Source: Odoribacter sp. UBA944 (GTDB lineage Bacteria > Bacteroidota > Bacteroidia > Bacteroidales > Marinifilaceae). Taken from it: a stretch of DNA of 23,068 nucleotides. Under the pieces are notes generated by a model. It saw only the letters and a list, made by a program, of their open reading frames with translations. It was not told the origin of the DNA and searched no databases. The DNA lies in contig DBDA01000035.1 in NCBI GenBank assembly GCA_002293375.1, forward strand, positions 1-23,068, written 5' to 3'. Position numbers and translations under genes: made by a program. The stretch's first letter is position 1. Each line of letters starts with the position of its first letter. Positions 1-8,105 of this stretch are shown here, one piece after another.

Positions 1-441
1 GTCCCTGACAGCCTGCACCTCTCCGGCAAAGTAAAGGTCTTTTCCGGCCAGCGGGTGGTTGAAGTCAATCCGTACTTCGTCCGCACGAATCTCCACGATT
101 TTCCCTTGCAGGCGGCGTCCGATGCTGTCCATCATCGGCAAGACAGTGCCAATTTTCATCTGCTCGGCCGGCGTCTCTTTAAAGATCTCCGCGGGCAGGT
201 CCACGATCATCTCCGGATTCACCGTCCCGTATGCCTGGGCCGCAGGGATCTTAAAATCAAACCGGTCGTGCGCCTTTTTTCCCAGCAGGTTCATTTCAAA
301 GTACTCCAATATTTGCCCCTGGCCGCAGATAAACTCCAAAGGCGCCGCAGCGTCCGCCTTCTCCAATACATCCGATATGTTGTCTTCCGTGCCGGTCTTG
401 AGGTCGTAACTCACCGATACCATCTTATTTTTTGTGATCAT
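1..441 (-). CDS. slyD: SlyD-like FKBP-type peptidyl-prolyl cis-trans isomerase (3' end outside window)
   Basis: Reading the minus strand from an ATG at 441 gives 147 residues, open to the window edge, beginning MITKNKMVSVSYDLKTGTED. The VSYDLKT opening, the GQGQILEYFEMNLLGKKAHD segment, the AYG turn that begins the inserted flap, and the later VRIDFNHPLAGKDLYF segment are the usual landmarks of SlyD-class FKBPs, which combine a prolyl isomerase with an insert-in-flap chaperone domain in the cytoplasm. The C-terminal part, where some SlyD proteins carry a metal-binding histidine-rich tail, lies beyond the window and cannot be judged. An internal ATG at residue 7 is an alternative start. The gene is divergent from nadB with an 82-bp shared upstream region. 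The family call is strong; the exact SlyD versus generic FKBP naming is less certain. Confidence 0.88.
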   Translation of the reverse strand, partial: MITKNKMVSVSYDLKTGTEDNISDVLEKADAAAPLEFICGQGQILEYFEMNLLGKKAHDRFDFKIPAAQAYGTVNPEMIVDLPAEIFKETPAEQMKIGTVLPMMDSIGRRLQGKIVEIRADEVRIDFNHPLAGKDLYFAGEVQAVRD

Positions 442-472
442 CGTTTCAATTTCTTTATTCTCGTTTACAATC

Positions 473-502
473 TTGCAAAAATAAAGAAAATTACTACTTT
501 CG
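473..502 (+). promoter_or_regulatory. Candidate promoter of the nadBCA operon
   Basis: A TTG at 473-475 and TACTTTCG at 495-502 are separated by 19 bp. This resembles the Bacteroidota sigma-ABfr promoter (TTTG / TAnnTTTG, about 19-21 bp apart) with one mismatch in the defined -7 bases. The -7 box ends 21 bp before the nadB ATG, implying a short leader. No riboswitch-like structure or extended inverted repeat is visible in the gap. Confidence 0.42.
476..483 (-). promoter_or_regulatory. -7 box candidate for the slyD-like gene
   Basis: On the minus strand this reads TATTTTTG, a perfect match to the Bacteroidota -7 consensus TAnnTTTG, 34 bp upstream of the slyD start. No good TTTG -33 element is seen at the expected spacing. 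It overlaps the -33 region proposed for the divergent nadB promoter, so the two directions may compete. Confidence 0.4.
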
Positions 503-523
503 CACTAATTTTAGGATCGAAAA

Positions 524-2092
524 ATGCACCGATACGATTATATCATTGCGGGGAGTGGATTGGCCGGGCTTTATGTTGCATACCATGCGGCGGCGTACGG
601 AAAAGTGGCGCTGCTGACCAAATGCGGCATTACGGAGAGCAATTCGTATTTTGCCCAGGGCGGGATTGCCGCCGTGACGGACGAGGACGATGCCCCCGGG
701 CTTCATTTTGAAGATACGATCATAGCGGGGCGGGGGTTGTGCGACTATCCGGCGGTGCACATTCTGGTCAACGAAGGGCCGCAACGGATCCAGGAGCTGA
801 TCGACCTCGGCATGCACTTCGATATGGAGGACGGCAGCCTGGCGCTCGGCCTGGAGGGCGGACACCACCGGAAAAGGATCCTGCACGCCGGCGGGGATGC
901 GACCGGACGGATGATCACTCATTTTATGATCGAGAAGGTGATCGGGCATCCGGCGATCGATATCTTTGAAAACCACTCCGTGATCGGTATCCTGAAAGAG
1001 AACGGGCAGTGTTATGGGGTACGTTCCTGGAGTTTTGCGGAGGGGAAAGAGGTGTTGTTTCCGGGCGCTAATACCATTCTGACCTTGGGCGGAGCGTCCG
1101 CCATTTACAAACGCACCACCAATCCCCACACGACCATCGGGGACGGGTTGGCTTTGGCTTACAACGCCGGTTGCGAAATTGCAGACATGGAGTTTGTCCA
1201 GTTCCATCCTTCCGCCCTGTACCGGGATGCCGAAGAGGCGTTCCTGATCAGCGAAGCGGTGCGCGGCGAAGGAGCACACCTGATCAACCTGCGGGGGGAA
1301 CGCTTTATGCCGGCGATACACGAATTGGCCGAACTGGCCCCGAGAGATGTCGTGACACAAGCCATCTACCGGCAAATGCAGGAGTACGGAGATACACACG
1401 TCTGGCTCTCTTTGCAACACCTGGACCCCGAGCGGATAAAAAGCCGCTTTCCCAATATTTACGAAAAGTGCCGAGAGTATGGGCACGATCTCTGTGACCG
1501 GATCCCTGTGGCTCCCGCCGCACACTATACGGTAGGCGGCGTCCGGACCGACCTGAACGGCCAGACCAATCTTTCCCGGCTCTTTGTATGCGGCGAGTTG
1601 GCCTCTACCGGGATCATGGGTGCCAATCGATTGGCATCCAACTCTTTGATCGAGTGTTTGGTCTTCGGAAAAAGAGCCGTGGAGTTCTCCCGGCGGCACC
1701 AACCGGATGCCCGCCAGCCGGAGTTCCGGCCGGTGTACCGCTGCGATGGGCGCAAAGTCTCTTCCTACGTGGAGTTGAAGAGGAGTGTTGCGGAGATCAT
1801 GACCCGGTACGCCGGTATTATCCGGGAGAAGCACCTGTTGCTGGAAGGGATGGAACGGTTGGACGGATTGGAGCGGAACATCCCGGAGGTCTACGACGAG
1901 TATTACACCGTGATCAGCCGCAATCTGATCACGGTCGCCAAACTGATCATCTACTCCGCCCTGTACCGGCAAGAGAGCCGCGGAGGGCATTTCCGGAGCG
2001 ATTATCCGGCGGAGGACCCTGATTTTCTTTTTCACATCATCCAACAGGCCGGAAACGAGATCCGGACCGTTCCGGTTGACACCGGCCTATAA
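524..2092 (+). CDS. nadB: L-aspartate oxidase
   Basis: A 522-residue FAD-dependent oxidase that converts L-aspartate to iminoaspartate, the first step of bacterial de novo NAD synthesis. The N-terminal GSGLAG (residues 10-15) is the FAD dinucleotide-binding turn. NPHTTIGDGLALAYNAG, the EFVQFHPSAL strand and EAVRGEGAHL follow in the order seen in the succinate dehydrogenase/fumarate reductase flavoprotein family. Likely substrate-binding residues are Arg274 in APRDVV, His334 in AHYTVGG and Arg369 in GANRLASNS; these motifs correspond to the catalytic Arg/His/Arg set known for NadB. Length is normal for the family. It heads a three-gene operon with nadC starting 9 bp after its stop, and iminoaspartate is unstable, so tight coupling with nadA makes sense. 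Confidence 0.97.
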   Translation: MHRYDYIIAGSGLAGLYVAYHAAAYGKVALLTKCGITESNSYFAQGGIAAVTDEDDAPGLHFEDTIIAGRGLCDYPAVHILVNEGPQRIQELIDLGMHFDMEDGSLALGLEGGHHRKRILHAGGDATGRMITHFMIEKVIGHPAIDIFENHSVIGILKENGQCYGVRSWSFAEGKEVLFPGANTILTLGGASAIYKRTTNPHTTIGDGLALAYNAGCEIADMEFVQFHPSALYRDAEEAFLISEAVRGEGAHLINLRGERFMPAIHELAELAPRDVVTQAIYRQMQEYGDTHVWLSLQHLDPERIKSRFPNIYEKCREYGHDLCDRIPVAPAAHYTVGGVRTDLNGQTNLSRLFVCGELASTGIMGANRLASNSLIECLVFGKRAVEFSRRHQPDARQPEFRPVYRCDGRKVSSYVELKRSVAEIMTRYAGIIREKHLLLEGMERLDGLERNIPEVYDEYYTVISRNLITVAKLIIYSALYRQESRGGHFRSDYPAEDPDFLFHIIQQAGNEIRTVPVDTGL

Positions 2093-2101
2093 ACAGAGCA
2101 C

Positions 2102-2941
2102 ATGGAATACCAAGAACTAATCGACCAATTGATTGACCTGGCGGTGGAGGAAGATGTCTCCACGGGCGACCTGACCACTGATTTTATCATTCCCGCCAAC
2201 TCCCGCGCCACAGCGGAGATGAAGATGAAGGCGGACGGCGTGATTTCCGGCCTGGAGATTGCCCGGCAGGTGTATGAACGTTTTGAAAAAGGGGTGGTGT
2301 TTACTCCGTTTGTCAAAGACGGCGATTGCGTGAAGAAAGGAGATATTATCCTCCGGATAGAGGCCAGCTACCGCTGCCTGCTGTTGGGGGAGCGGCTTTC
2401 GCTGAACATTTTGCAGCGCATGAGCGGAATTGCCACCGAAACGGCCCGGTATGTACGGGAGTTGGCAGGTACCCGCACCCGGCTGTTGGACACCCGGAAA
2501 ACCGCCCCCGGCTTGCGGGTATTGGATAAGATGGCCGTGAAACAGGGAGGAGGCACCAATCACCGGATGGGGTTGTTTGACATGGTGATGATCAAGGACA
2601 ACCACATCAAGGTGGCCGGCGGCATCTCCAATGCCGTACGGGCGGTCCGCGCCCGTATTCCGGCCGGTATCCGGGTGGAAGTGGAGACGACGAACGTAGC
2701 CGAGGTGCGCGAGGCGCTGGCAGCCGGTGCGGACATCATTATGTTTGACAACATGGATACGGCTACCATGGCGGAAGCGGTAAAAATAATCGGCGGAAAA
2801 GCCGAAACAGAAGCGTCCGGTAACATGACTATACCCCGTTTGAAGGAGGTGGCCGCCACCGGGGTGGATTACATCAGCGTAGGGGCGCTTACACATTCCG
2901 TCACGGCTTTGGATATCAGCATGAACATTAAAAACCTGTAA
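2102..2941 (+). CDS. nadC: Nicotinate-nucleotide pyrophosphorylase (quinolinate phosphoribosyltransferase)
   Basis: This 279-residue cytoplasmic enzyme combines quinolinate with PRPP to give nicotinic acid mononucleotide, CO2 and pyrophosphate. Diagnostic segments are DTRKTAPGLR (Arg132, Lys133), the GGGTNHRMGL loop (His154, Arg155) and MIKDNH (Lys165), all basic residues that bind quinolinate and phosphate in this family. The C-terminal barrel strands VEVETTNVAE, DIIMFDNMD and VDYISVGALTHS are typical. Length is normal. It lies 9 bp after nadB and 4 bp before nadA, so the three are almost certainly one transcript. pncB further downstream makes the same product from nicotinate, so both entry routes to the nucleotide are encoded within about 7 kb. 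Confidence 0.97.
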   Translation: MEYQELIDQLIDLAVEEDVSTGDLTTDFIIPANSRATAEMKMKADGVISGLEIARQVYERFEKGVVFTPFVKDGDCVKKGDIILRIEASYRCLLLGERLSLNILQRMSGIATETARYVRELAGTRTRLLDTRKTAPGLRVLDKMAVKQGGGTNHRMGLFDMVMIKDNHIKVAGGISNAVRAVRARIPAGIRVEVETTNVAEVREALAAGADIIMFDNMDTATMAEAVKIIGGKAETEASGNMTIPRLKEVAATGVDYISVGALTHSVTALDISMNIKNL

Positions 2942-2945
2942 GCGT

Positions 2946-3872
2946 ATGCCGACACCGTCCGAAATCATTGACAACATCAACCGGCTGAGAAAGGAGAAAA
3001 ACGCCGTTATTCTGGCCCATTATTATACGTGGCCGGAGGTGCAGGACCTGGCCGATTATGTAGGCGATTCGCTCGGATTGTCCCAGGAGGCCGGCAAAAC
3101 AGATGCGGAGATCATCGTCTTCTGCGGGGTGCATTTTATGGCCGAAACCGCAGCGATCATCTCTCCCCGCAAGAGAGTGTTGATCCCGGTCCGGAACGCC
3201 GGCTGTTCGCTGGCCGAAAGTGTCAACGGATATGAGTTGCAGCAGTGGAAGGAGGAGCATCCGGAAGGGACGGTGGTCAGTTATGTAAATACGACGGCTG
3301 AAGTGAAGGCGTGGACGGACATCTGTTGTACCTCCGCCAATGCTTTGCGGGTGGTGGAGAGCCTGCCCGAAAAGAGCCGCATCCTGTTTGTCCCGGATAA
3401 AAACCTCGGGGCGTGGATCTGCAAAAAAACAGGTCGGGAGATGGAGTTGTGGGCGGGGGATTGTTGCGTACACCAACGGATCACGGCCCAAATGATCCTG
3501 GACAAGGCGGCGGAGTACCCGGAAGCCGATATATTGATCCATCCCGAAGCGAGCTGTTCGGCCGACGACCGGATCCTCTCCCTGCCGCAAGCGTACTTTT
3601 ACTCTACTGCTGGCATGATCGCCCACGCAAAAAAATCTGCAAAAAAACAGTTTGTGGTCGCTACGGAAATGGATACGATCCACCAATTGCAAAAAGACAG
3701 CCCGAAGAAGGAGTTTGTTCCGGTTGCCGACCGGATCGTATGCGGGCAAATGAAAAAGATCACCTTGGAAAGCGTATGGGAAGCGCTGGAAAAAGAGCAG
3801 TACGAAGTAACTGTTCCCGCAGAGGTCCGGGAAAAAGCGTGGTTGCCCATTCAGCGGATGCTGGAACTGTAA
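2946..3872 (+). CDS. nadA: Quinolinate synthase (4Fe-4S)
   Basis: A 308-residue iron-sulfur enzyme that condenses iminoaspartate from NadB with dihydroxyacetone phosphate to make quinolinate. Landmarks are ILAHYYTWPEVQDLADYVGDS near residue 23, FCGVHFMAETA near 59, and the family's three cluster ligands: Cys87 (NAGCSLAE), Cys173 or Cys174 (GDCCVH) and Cys266 (VCGQMKKITLE). Their spacing of roughly 87 and 92 residues agrees with characterised NadA proteins of the short type. Additional cysteines sit in the TDICCTSANA segment and in HPEASCS. The start ATG lies 4 bp after the nadC stop. pheT begins 30 bp further on behind its own -7-like box. Confidence 0.97.
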   Translation: MPTPSEIIDNINRLRKEKNAVILAHYYTWPEVQDLADYVGDSLGLSQEAGKTDAEIIVFCGVHFMAETAAIISPRKRVLIPVRNAGCSLAESVNGYELQQWKEEHPEGTVVSYVNTTAEVKAWTDICCTSANALRVVESLPEKSRILFVPDKNLGAWICKKTGREMELWAGDCCVHQRITAQMILDKAAEYPEADILIHPEASCSADDRILSLPQAYFYSTAGMIAHAKKSAKKQFVVATEMDTIHQLQKDSPKKEFVPVADRIVCGQMKKITLESVWEALEKEQYEVTVPAEVREKAWLPIQRMLEL

Positions 3873-3878
3873 TGATAC

Positions 3879-3886
3879 TAAATTTG
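3879..3886 (+). promoter_or_regulatory. -7 box candidate upstream of pheT
   Basis: TAAATTTG matches the Bacteroidota -7 consensus TAnnTTTG exactly and ends 16 bp before the pheT ATG, in the 30-bp gap after nadA. A TTTG -33 element is not evident at the right distance, so pheT may be transcribed from here or simply by read-through from nadBCA. Confidence 0.35.
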
Positions 3887-3902
3887 ATTTAACCGTACTT
3901 GT

Positions 3903-6350
3903 ATGAATATCTCGTTAAACTGGCTGAAAGAGTATCTGAAAATTGATTTGGATGTAGAGAACATATGCGAAATCCTGACGGCTATCGGCCTGGAAGTCGG
4001 CGGATATAAAAAATTCGAATCCATCAAAGGCGGCCTGAAGGGCTTGGTGGTCGGAGAGGTTAAAACTTGCGCCCCGCATCCGGATTCCGATCACCTGCAC
4101 ATCACCACGGTCGACTTGGGCAACAACACGCTGGCCCCTGTCGTGTGCGGCGCCCCGAATGTGGCAGCCGGACAGAAGGTGGTGGTGGCAACTATCGGTA
4201 CTGTGCTGTACGACGGAGAGAAGGAGTTTGTCATCAAGAAGTCTAAAATCCGCGGCCAGGAGTCGGAAGGGATGATCTGTTCGGAGATCGAGATCGGCAT
4301 CGGGAGTGATTCCGATGGCATCATCGTGCTGCCGGCGGGTGCTCCTGCCGGAATGCCGGCCGCCGAATATTACAGTATAACGGAGGACTATGTCATTGAA
4401 GTGGATATTACCCCCAACCGGATCGACGGCGCTTCCCATTTGGGAGTGGCCCGCGACCTGGCCGCCTACCTGAAACAGTCGGAGGATATCTCCTACACCC
4501 TCCCCCCGGTGGAGGCATTCAAACCGGACAGCAACAGCGCCGGAGTAACTGTGGAGGTGTTGCGCCCGGAAGCTTGTCACCGGTATGCCGGCCTCTGCAT
4601 TGAAGGGTTGAAGGTGAAACCCTCTCCGGAGTGGCTGCAAACGAGGTTGCGGGCCATCGGGCTGCACCCCGTCAACAACGTAGTGGACGTCACCAATTAT
4701 ATTTTGTTTGAGCTGGGGCAACCGCTCCATGCTTTTGACAAAGCGAAGATCGAAGGCGGGAAAGTGCTGGTACAGACTCTGCCCCAAGGGACCCGCTTCA
4801 CGACATTGGACGGCGTGGAACGCACGTTGGACGGGGAGGACCTGATGATTTGCAACGCCGAGGCCCCGATGTGCATCGCCGGTGTTTTCGGCGGATTGGA
4901 GAGCGGGATTACTGCAAGCACCACCTCTGTTTTTTTGGAGAGCGCCTGTTTTGATTCCGTGTACATCCGTAAAACGGCGAAACGCCATGGGTTGAGCACC
5001 GATGCCTCTTTCCGTTTTGAACGGGGAACCGATCCCAATATGGTTATTTATGCCCTGAAAAGAGCGGCGCTGCTGATCCGGGAAGTTGCCGGCGGCCGGA
5101 TCACCTCCGAGATTACGGATGTCTATCCGGAACCGGTACCGGATTTTGAAGTGGCGTTGCAATACGCACACATCGACCGATTGATCGGCAAGCCGTTGGG
5201 GAAAGCGCGCATCCGGAAAATCGCGGAGGCGTTGGAGATGAAGATTGTCCGGGAGACGGAAACCGGCCTGTTGCTGCACGTTCCACCTTACCGGGTGGAT
5301 GTGCGCCGCGAAGCGGATGTGATCGAGGACATTCTCCGGATTTACGGCTTTAATAACATCGAGGTGCCTGCCAAGGTTAGTTCCACGCTCAGTTATTCCC
5401 ACAAACCGGATGACCACCGCCTGAAAAACCGGACCGGTGACCTGCTGGCTGCAAACGGGTTCAACGAGATCATGAACAATTCGCTGACCCGGTCGGCCTA
5501 TTACGAACAGAGGGAGAGTTTCCGCCCGGAAGAGACCGTGCTGTTGCTCAATCCGCTTAGCAGCGACCTGAACGCCTTGCGGCAAAGTTTGCTGTTCGGC
5601 GGATTGGAGACGATCGCTTACAACATCAACCGGAAGAATCCGGACCTGCGTTTGTTTGAGTTCGGAAAAACTTATACGTTTCACGCCAAACCGGAGGGCG
5701 ATGCGCTGAAACAGTACCGGGAAGAGACCAAGCTCGCGCTTTGGCTGACGGGCAACAAAAATACCGCTTCGTGGAACGCCCCGGAGGAGAAAACCGGTTT
5801 CTTCACTGTCAAGGCATACGGGGAGTTGGTCCTCTCCAACCTCGGTTTCCGGCCGGATGCAGTGGCGACGGAAGAGCACCGTTCGGAGCTGTTCCGGGAA
5901 GGCCTCTCTTACCGCCTGAACGGGCAGCACCTGGTGACGATCGGTATCCTCAGCCGCCGCATTTTGAAAGCGTTTGATATTGACCAGGAGGTGTATTATG
6001 CGGACCTCTCCTGGGAGAATTTGCTGAAGGCCTTGAAAAGTCATACGATCACCTTCCGGCCGCTGCCCAAATATCCCTCCGTGAAACGCGACCTGGCCCT
6101 GTTGTTGGATAAGAAGGTCAGCTTCAAGGAGGTGAAAGAGATCGCTTTGCGCACCGAAAAAAGCCTGCTGAAAGCTGTGACCCTGTTTGATGTATACGAA
6201 GGAGAGAAGTTGGGGGCCGGGAAGAAATCATACGCGGTCAGCTTCACGTTGCTGGACGAGGAAAAGACATTGACAGACAAGCAAATCGATAAAATCATGA
6301 GCAAACTGATCGGCGCCTATCAACACCAGCTCGGCGCCGAGATCCGCTGA
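3903..6350 (+). CDS. pheT: Phenylalanyl-tRNA synthetase beta subunit
   Basis: This 815-residue cytoplasmic protein pairs with PheS (not in the window) as an alpha2-beta2 enzyme that charges tRNA-Phe. Domains in order are an N-terminal segment MNISLNWLKEYL, an EMAP/Trbp111-type tRNA-binding domain (about 40-150, GLVVGEVKTCAPHPDSDHL), the B3/B4 editing domain (about 215-395, including NNVVDVTNYILFELGQPLHA), the B5 domain (about 410-485, ending RVDVRREADVIEDILRIYG), the catalytic-like core (about 490-700) and the ferredoxin-like anticodon-binding domain (about 720-815, PKYPSVKRDLALL). The length is normal for the family. It lies 30 bp after nadA and converges with pncB, leaving only 28 bp between the two stop codons. 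Confidence 0.97.
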   Translation: MNISLNWLKEYLKIDLDVENICEILTAIGLEVGGYKKFESIKGGLKGLVVGEVKTCAPHPDSDHLHITTVDLGNNTLAPVVCGAPNVAAGQKVVVATIGTVLYDGEKEFVIKKSKIRGQESEGMICSEIEIGIGSDSDGIIVLPAGAPAGMPAAEYYSITEDYVIEVDITPNRIDGASHLGVARDLAAYLKQSEDISYTLPPVEAFKPDSNSAGVTVEVLRPEACHRYAGLCIEGLKVKPSPEWLQTRLRAIGLHPVNNVVDVTNYILFELGQPLHAFDKAKIEGGKVLVQTLPQGTRFTTLDGVERTLDGEDLMICNAEAPMCIAGVFGGLESGITASTTSVFLESACFDSVYIRKTAKRHGLSTDASFRFERGTDPNMVIYALKRAALLIREVAGGRITSEITDVYPEPVPDFEVALQYAHIDRLIGKPLGKARIRKIAEALEMKIVRETETGLLLHVPPYRVDVRREADVIEDILRIYGFNNIEVPAKVSSTLSYSHKPDDHRLKNRTGDLLAANGFNEIMNNSLTRSAYYEQRESFRPEETVLLLNPLSSDLNALRQSLLFGGLETIAYNINRKNPDLRLFEFGKTYTFHAKPEGDALKQYREETKLALWLTGNKNTASWNAPEEKTGFFTVKAYGELVLSNLGFRPDAVATEEHRSELFREGLSYRLNGQHLVTIGILSRRILKAFDIDQEVYYADLSWENLLKALKSHTITFRPLPKYPSVKRDLALLLDKKVSFKEVKEIALRTEKSLLKAVTLFDVYEGEKLGAGKKSYAVSFTLLDEEKTLTDKQIDKIMSKLIGAYQHQLGAEIR

Positions 6351-6378
6351 CCGCTCCGGTATCGGTTTTTCGAACGCA

Positions 6379-7545
6379 TCAAACAGACTTTAACCGCAAT
6401 ACTTTTTTGCAGAGTTCAATTTCATCGGGGAAGCCTATCTCTTTTCCCTCTGCGTCCGATAATTTCACGGTCGGAACGAAGCATGGGCTCCCTGCAGGTT
6501 TTGCTTCGAAAAGTTTGATGACGATGTTCAGCGGAGTGGCGCCTACATCGTTTGTAAGGTAAGTGCCTACGCCGTAAACGTCGTGGATCCGTCCATCTGC
6601 AAATGTTTTGATGCGCTTGATTTCTTCCAGGTCTAAACCGTCGCTGTAAACAATTGTTTTGGAACGGGGATCGATCCGGTGCTTCCGGTAATGTTCCAAT
6701 GCTTTCTCGGTAAAGCGGAAAGGATCGCCGCTGTCCCACCGCAATCCGTCGAACAGTTTGGCATACAGGGTCGAAAAGTTATCGAAAAAATCATCGGTGG
6801 TGTAGGTGTCGCTCAACGCGATCCCCAAATAACCGCCGTATACATCCACCCAATTCTCCATGGCCTGGGCATTGGCGGAACGATACCCGTAGTGCGCTCC
6901 GTGGTACATAAACCACTCGTGCGGGTGGGTTCCCATCGGGGTCAGCCCGTATTTCATCGCCAAATAGATGTTGCTGGTCCCATTCAATAATTTCCCCATC
7001 CTCCTTTTCAACACTTCCACTACTTTCTCCTGCACATCGAACGAAAACCGGCGCCGGGTGCCGAATTCCGACAATTCCACTCCGGCTTCCCGGAAGGCAT
7101 CTGCTTTTTGCAGAGCGATCTCTGTTACGGCTACCGCCTGGCGGCCGGCCATCCGGTAATACAATTCCGAAACAATGGCCATCAATGGGACTTCCCACAA
7201 AACCGTGCGGTACCACATCCCCCGGATCTCTATTTCCAACTCCCCTCCCTTTTGCGTCACGCGTACTTCGTCCGGGTCAAACCGGAATCCCTTTAATAGA
7301 TCGAAGTACACTGCATCAAAGTAGTAGCATTTTTTTTGCATGAAAGCGAGCTCCTCAGCGGTCAGTGCAAGAAGTTCCATCCCCTCCACCTCTTTCCGCA
7401 CCGCATCGGCAAACCCGGCCGGGAACTGCGTACCTCCCCGATTCACAAAGCGATAAGAGACCTCTGCATCCGGAAATTTTTTCCGGATCGCATTCATGGT
7501 CGTGAATTTATAGAGGTCGTTGTCGGTAAAATGGTTTATGATCAT
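6379..7545 (-). CDS. pncB: Nicotinate phosphoribosyltransferase
   Basis: A 388-residue enzyme of the Preiss-Handler salvage route that makes nicotinic acid mononucleotide from nicotinate and PRPP with ATP hydrolysis. The N-terminus INHFTDNDLYKFTTMNAI, the EFGTRRRFSFDVQEKV block (about residues 160-175), LNGTSNIYLAMKYGL and especially GTHPHEWFM are diagnostic. His209 in HEWF corresponds to the histidine transiently phosphorylated in characterised PncB proteins. The C-terminal IVYSDGLDLEEIKRI and DVYGVGTYLTNDVG are PRPP/phosphate-binding segments. Length is typical of the bacterial short form. It is transcribed towards pheT and away from the small winged-helix gene; the shared 122-bp upstream region carries a perfect inverted repeat that could be its operator. 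Confidence 0.97.
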   Translation of the reverse strand: MIINHFTDNDLYKFTTMNAIRKKFPDAEVSYRFVNRGGTQFPAGFADAVRKEVEGMELLALTAEELAFMQKKCYYFDAVYFDLLKGFRFDPDEVRVTQKGGELEIEIRGMWYRTVLWEVPLMAIVSELYYRMAGRQAVAVTEIALQKADAFREAGVELSEFGTRRRFSFDVQEKVVEVLKRRMGKLLNGTSNIYLAMKYGLTPMGTHPHEWFMYHGAHYGYRSANAQAMENWVDVYGGYLGIALSDTYTTDDFFDNFSTLYAKLFDGLRWDSGDPFRFTEKALEHYRKHRIDPRSKTIVYSDGLDLEEIKRIKTFADGRIHDVYGVGTYLTNDVGATPLNIVIKLFEAKPAGSPCFVPTVKLSDAEGKEIGFPDEIELCKKVLRLKSV

Positions 7546-7614
7546 AGTTCTGTTTACTGTTTATCTGTTCATAAGGTTTCGTTGTCGGAACTTAACTGAT
7601 GTCCTTAAAATATT

Positions 7615-7641
7615 CTTTGTAAAAACAGTATTTTTACAAAG
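7615..7641. promoter_or_regulatory. Perfect 11-bp inverted repeat, candidate operator
   Basis: CTTTGTAAAAA at 7615-7625 is repeated as its exact reverse complement at 7631-7641 across the 5-bp spacer CAGTA. It sits 70 bp upstream of pncB and 27 bp upstream of the winged-helix gene, in the region where either promoter should be. Each arm carries a TTTG that could act as a -33 element (one per direction). There is no stable GC-rich stem and no gene end nearby, so an operator bound by a dimeric regulator is more likely than a terminator. The cognate regulator is not known; the adjacent small winged-helix protein is the nearest candidate. Confidence 0.5.
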
Positions 7642-7667
7642 TATCTTAAACTAAATTTTTATATACT

Positions 7668-8057
7668 ATGCCACAGAATAAATTTGCATTAGCGAGGTAT
7701 CAAATCATTGATTACTTACTCCGGAAAAAAACGTATGTTAAAACATCGGAAATGCGGGAAGCCTGCCTGGCAAAAACAGGCTTCTCTGTTTCCAAGAGAA
7801 CCATCCAATTGGATATCGAGGCGATGAAACACGATGATTTTCTCGGAGTGTATGCCTCCATCGGATACAATACCCGCCTGAAAGCCTACTATTACGAGAC
7901 GGAGAGCGAACCGCTGAGCGCCCCCGTGCGCTTCACGCCGGAAGAACTCCGGATCATCAACCACCTCTTTGAGCTGTGCAAAGAGCGGATCTCTTCGGAA
8001 TATTGCCTGATTTTTAGAAATATCGTCGTAAAGATGGAATTAATGGCCGGATTGTAA
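7668..8057 (+). CDS. Winged-helix DNA-binding protein, WYL-family regulator lacking the WYL domain
   Basis: A 129-residue protein beginning MPQNKFALARYQIIDYLLRK. Residues 5-75 look like the DeoR/HTH_11-type winged helix found at the N-terminus of WYL-domain regulators in Bacteroidales. SVSKRTIQLDIEAMKHD (about 44-60) fits the recognition helix, followed by a LGVYASIGYNTRLKAYYYE wing. After FTPEELRIINHLFELC the protein ends, where full-length relatives of about 300 or more residues continue into a ligand-sensing WYL domain. There is no room for it: the injection-system cap gene starts 71 bp later and no WYL-like reading frame is visible. It may therefore be a deletion remnant or a ligand-free repressor or activator. 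Its position directly before the injection locus and next to the inverted repeat makes it the obvious candidate regulator; this is inference. Confidence 0.7.
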   Translation: MPQNKFALARYQIIDYLLRKKTYVKTSEMREACLAKTGFSVSKRTIQLDIEAMKHDDFLGVYASIGYNTRLKAYYYETESEPLSAPVRFTPEELRIINHLFELCKERISSEYCLIFRNIVVKMELMAGL

Positions 8058-8067
8058 CAAAAATCGG

Positions 8068-8090
8068 ATGGCGAAATAAAACTTCGCCAT
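8068..8090 (+). promoter_or_regulatory. Hairpin in the leader of the injection-system operon
   Basis: ATGGCGAA (8068-8075) and TTCGCCAT (8083-8090) form a perfect 8-bp stem with a 7-nt A-rich loop, 10 bp after the winged-helix stop. No U-tract follows, so it is not a standard intrinsic terminator. It could end the regulator transcript weakly, act as an attenuator, or be a protein-binding inverted repeat just before the promoter-like box at 8098. Confidence 0.4.
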
Positions 8091-8097
8091 GATGCAC

Positions 8098-8105
8098 TAA
8101 ACTTG
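8098..8105 (+). promoter_or_regulatory. -7 box candidate for the injection-system operon
   Basis: TAAACTTG matches TAnnTTTG except for one base and lies 23 bp before the ATG of the cap gene. The region about 20 bp upstream holds the hairpin instead of a TTTG, so a promoter here would lack a consensus -33 element and might need an activator. Confidence 0.33.

Noticed and set aside
494..2044. Long open frame of 516 codons antisense to nadB
   Set aside because: It lies entirely opposite a clear nadB and has no recognisable motifs. It arises from the third-position G/C bias of nadB codons.
3915..6044. Long open frame of 709 codons antisense to pheT
   Set aside because: Fully opposite pheT, with a His/Gln/Arg-rich, low-motif translation; a typical mirror frame of a biased gene.
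6330..6341. 12-bp perfect palindrome CTCGGCGCCGAG near the end of pheT
   Set aside because: It is within coding sequence with no loop, has no second copy noticed, and fits codon usage.
6350..6370. Possible terminator between convergent pheT and pncB
   Set aside because: Only a 4-bp ACCG/CGGT stem precedes a short T-run, too weak to call. No better structure is seen in the 28-bp gap.
7330..7337. Eight-A run in pncB (coding strand)
   Set aside because: It encodes Gln-Lys-Lys in a conserved housekeeping enzyme, and runs of this length are common by chance; not treated as a contingency tract.
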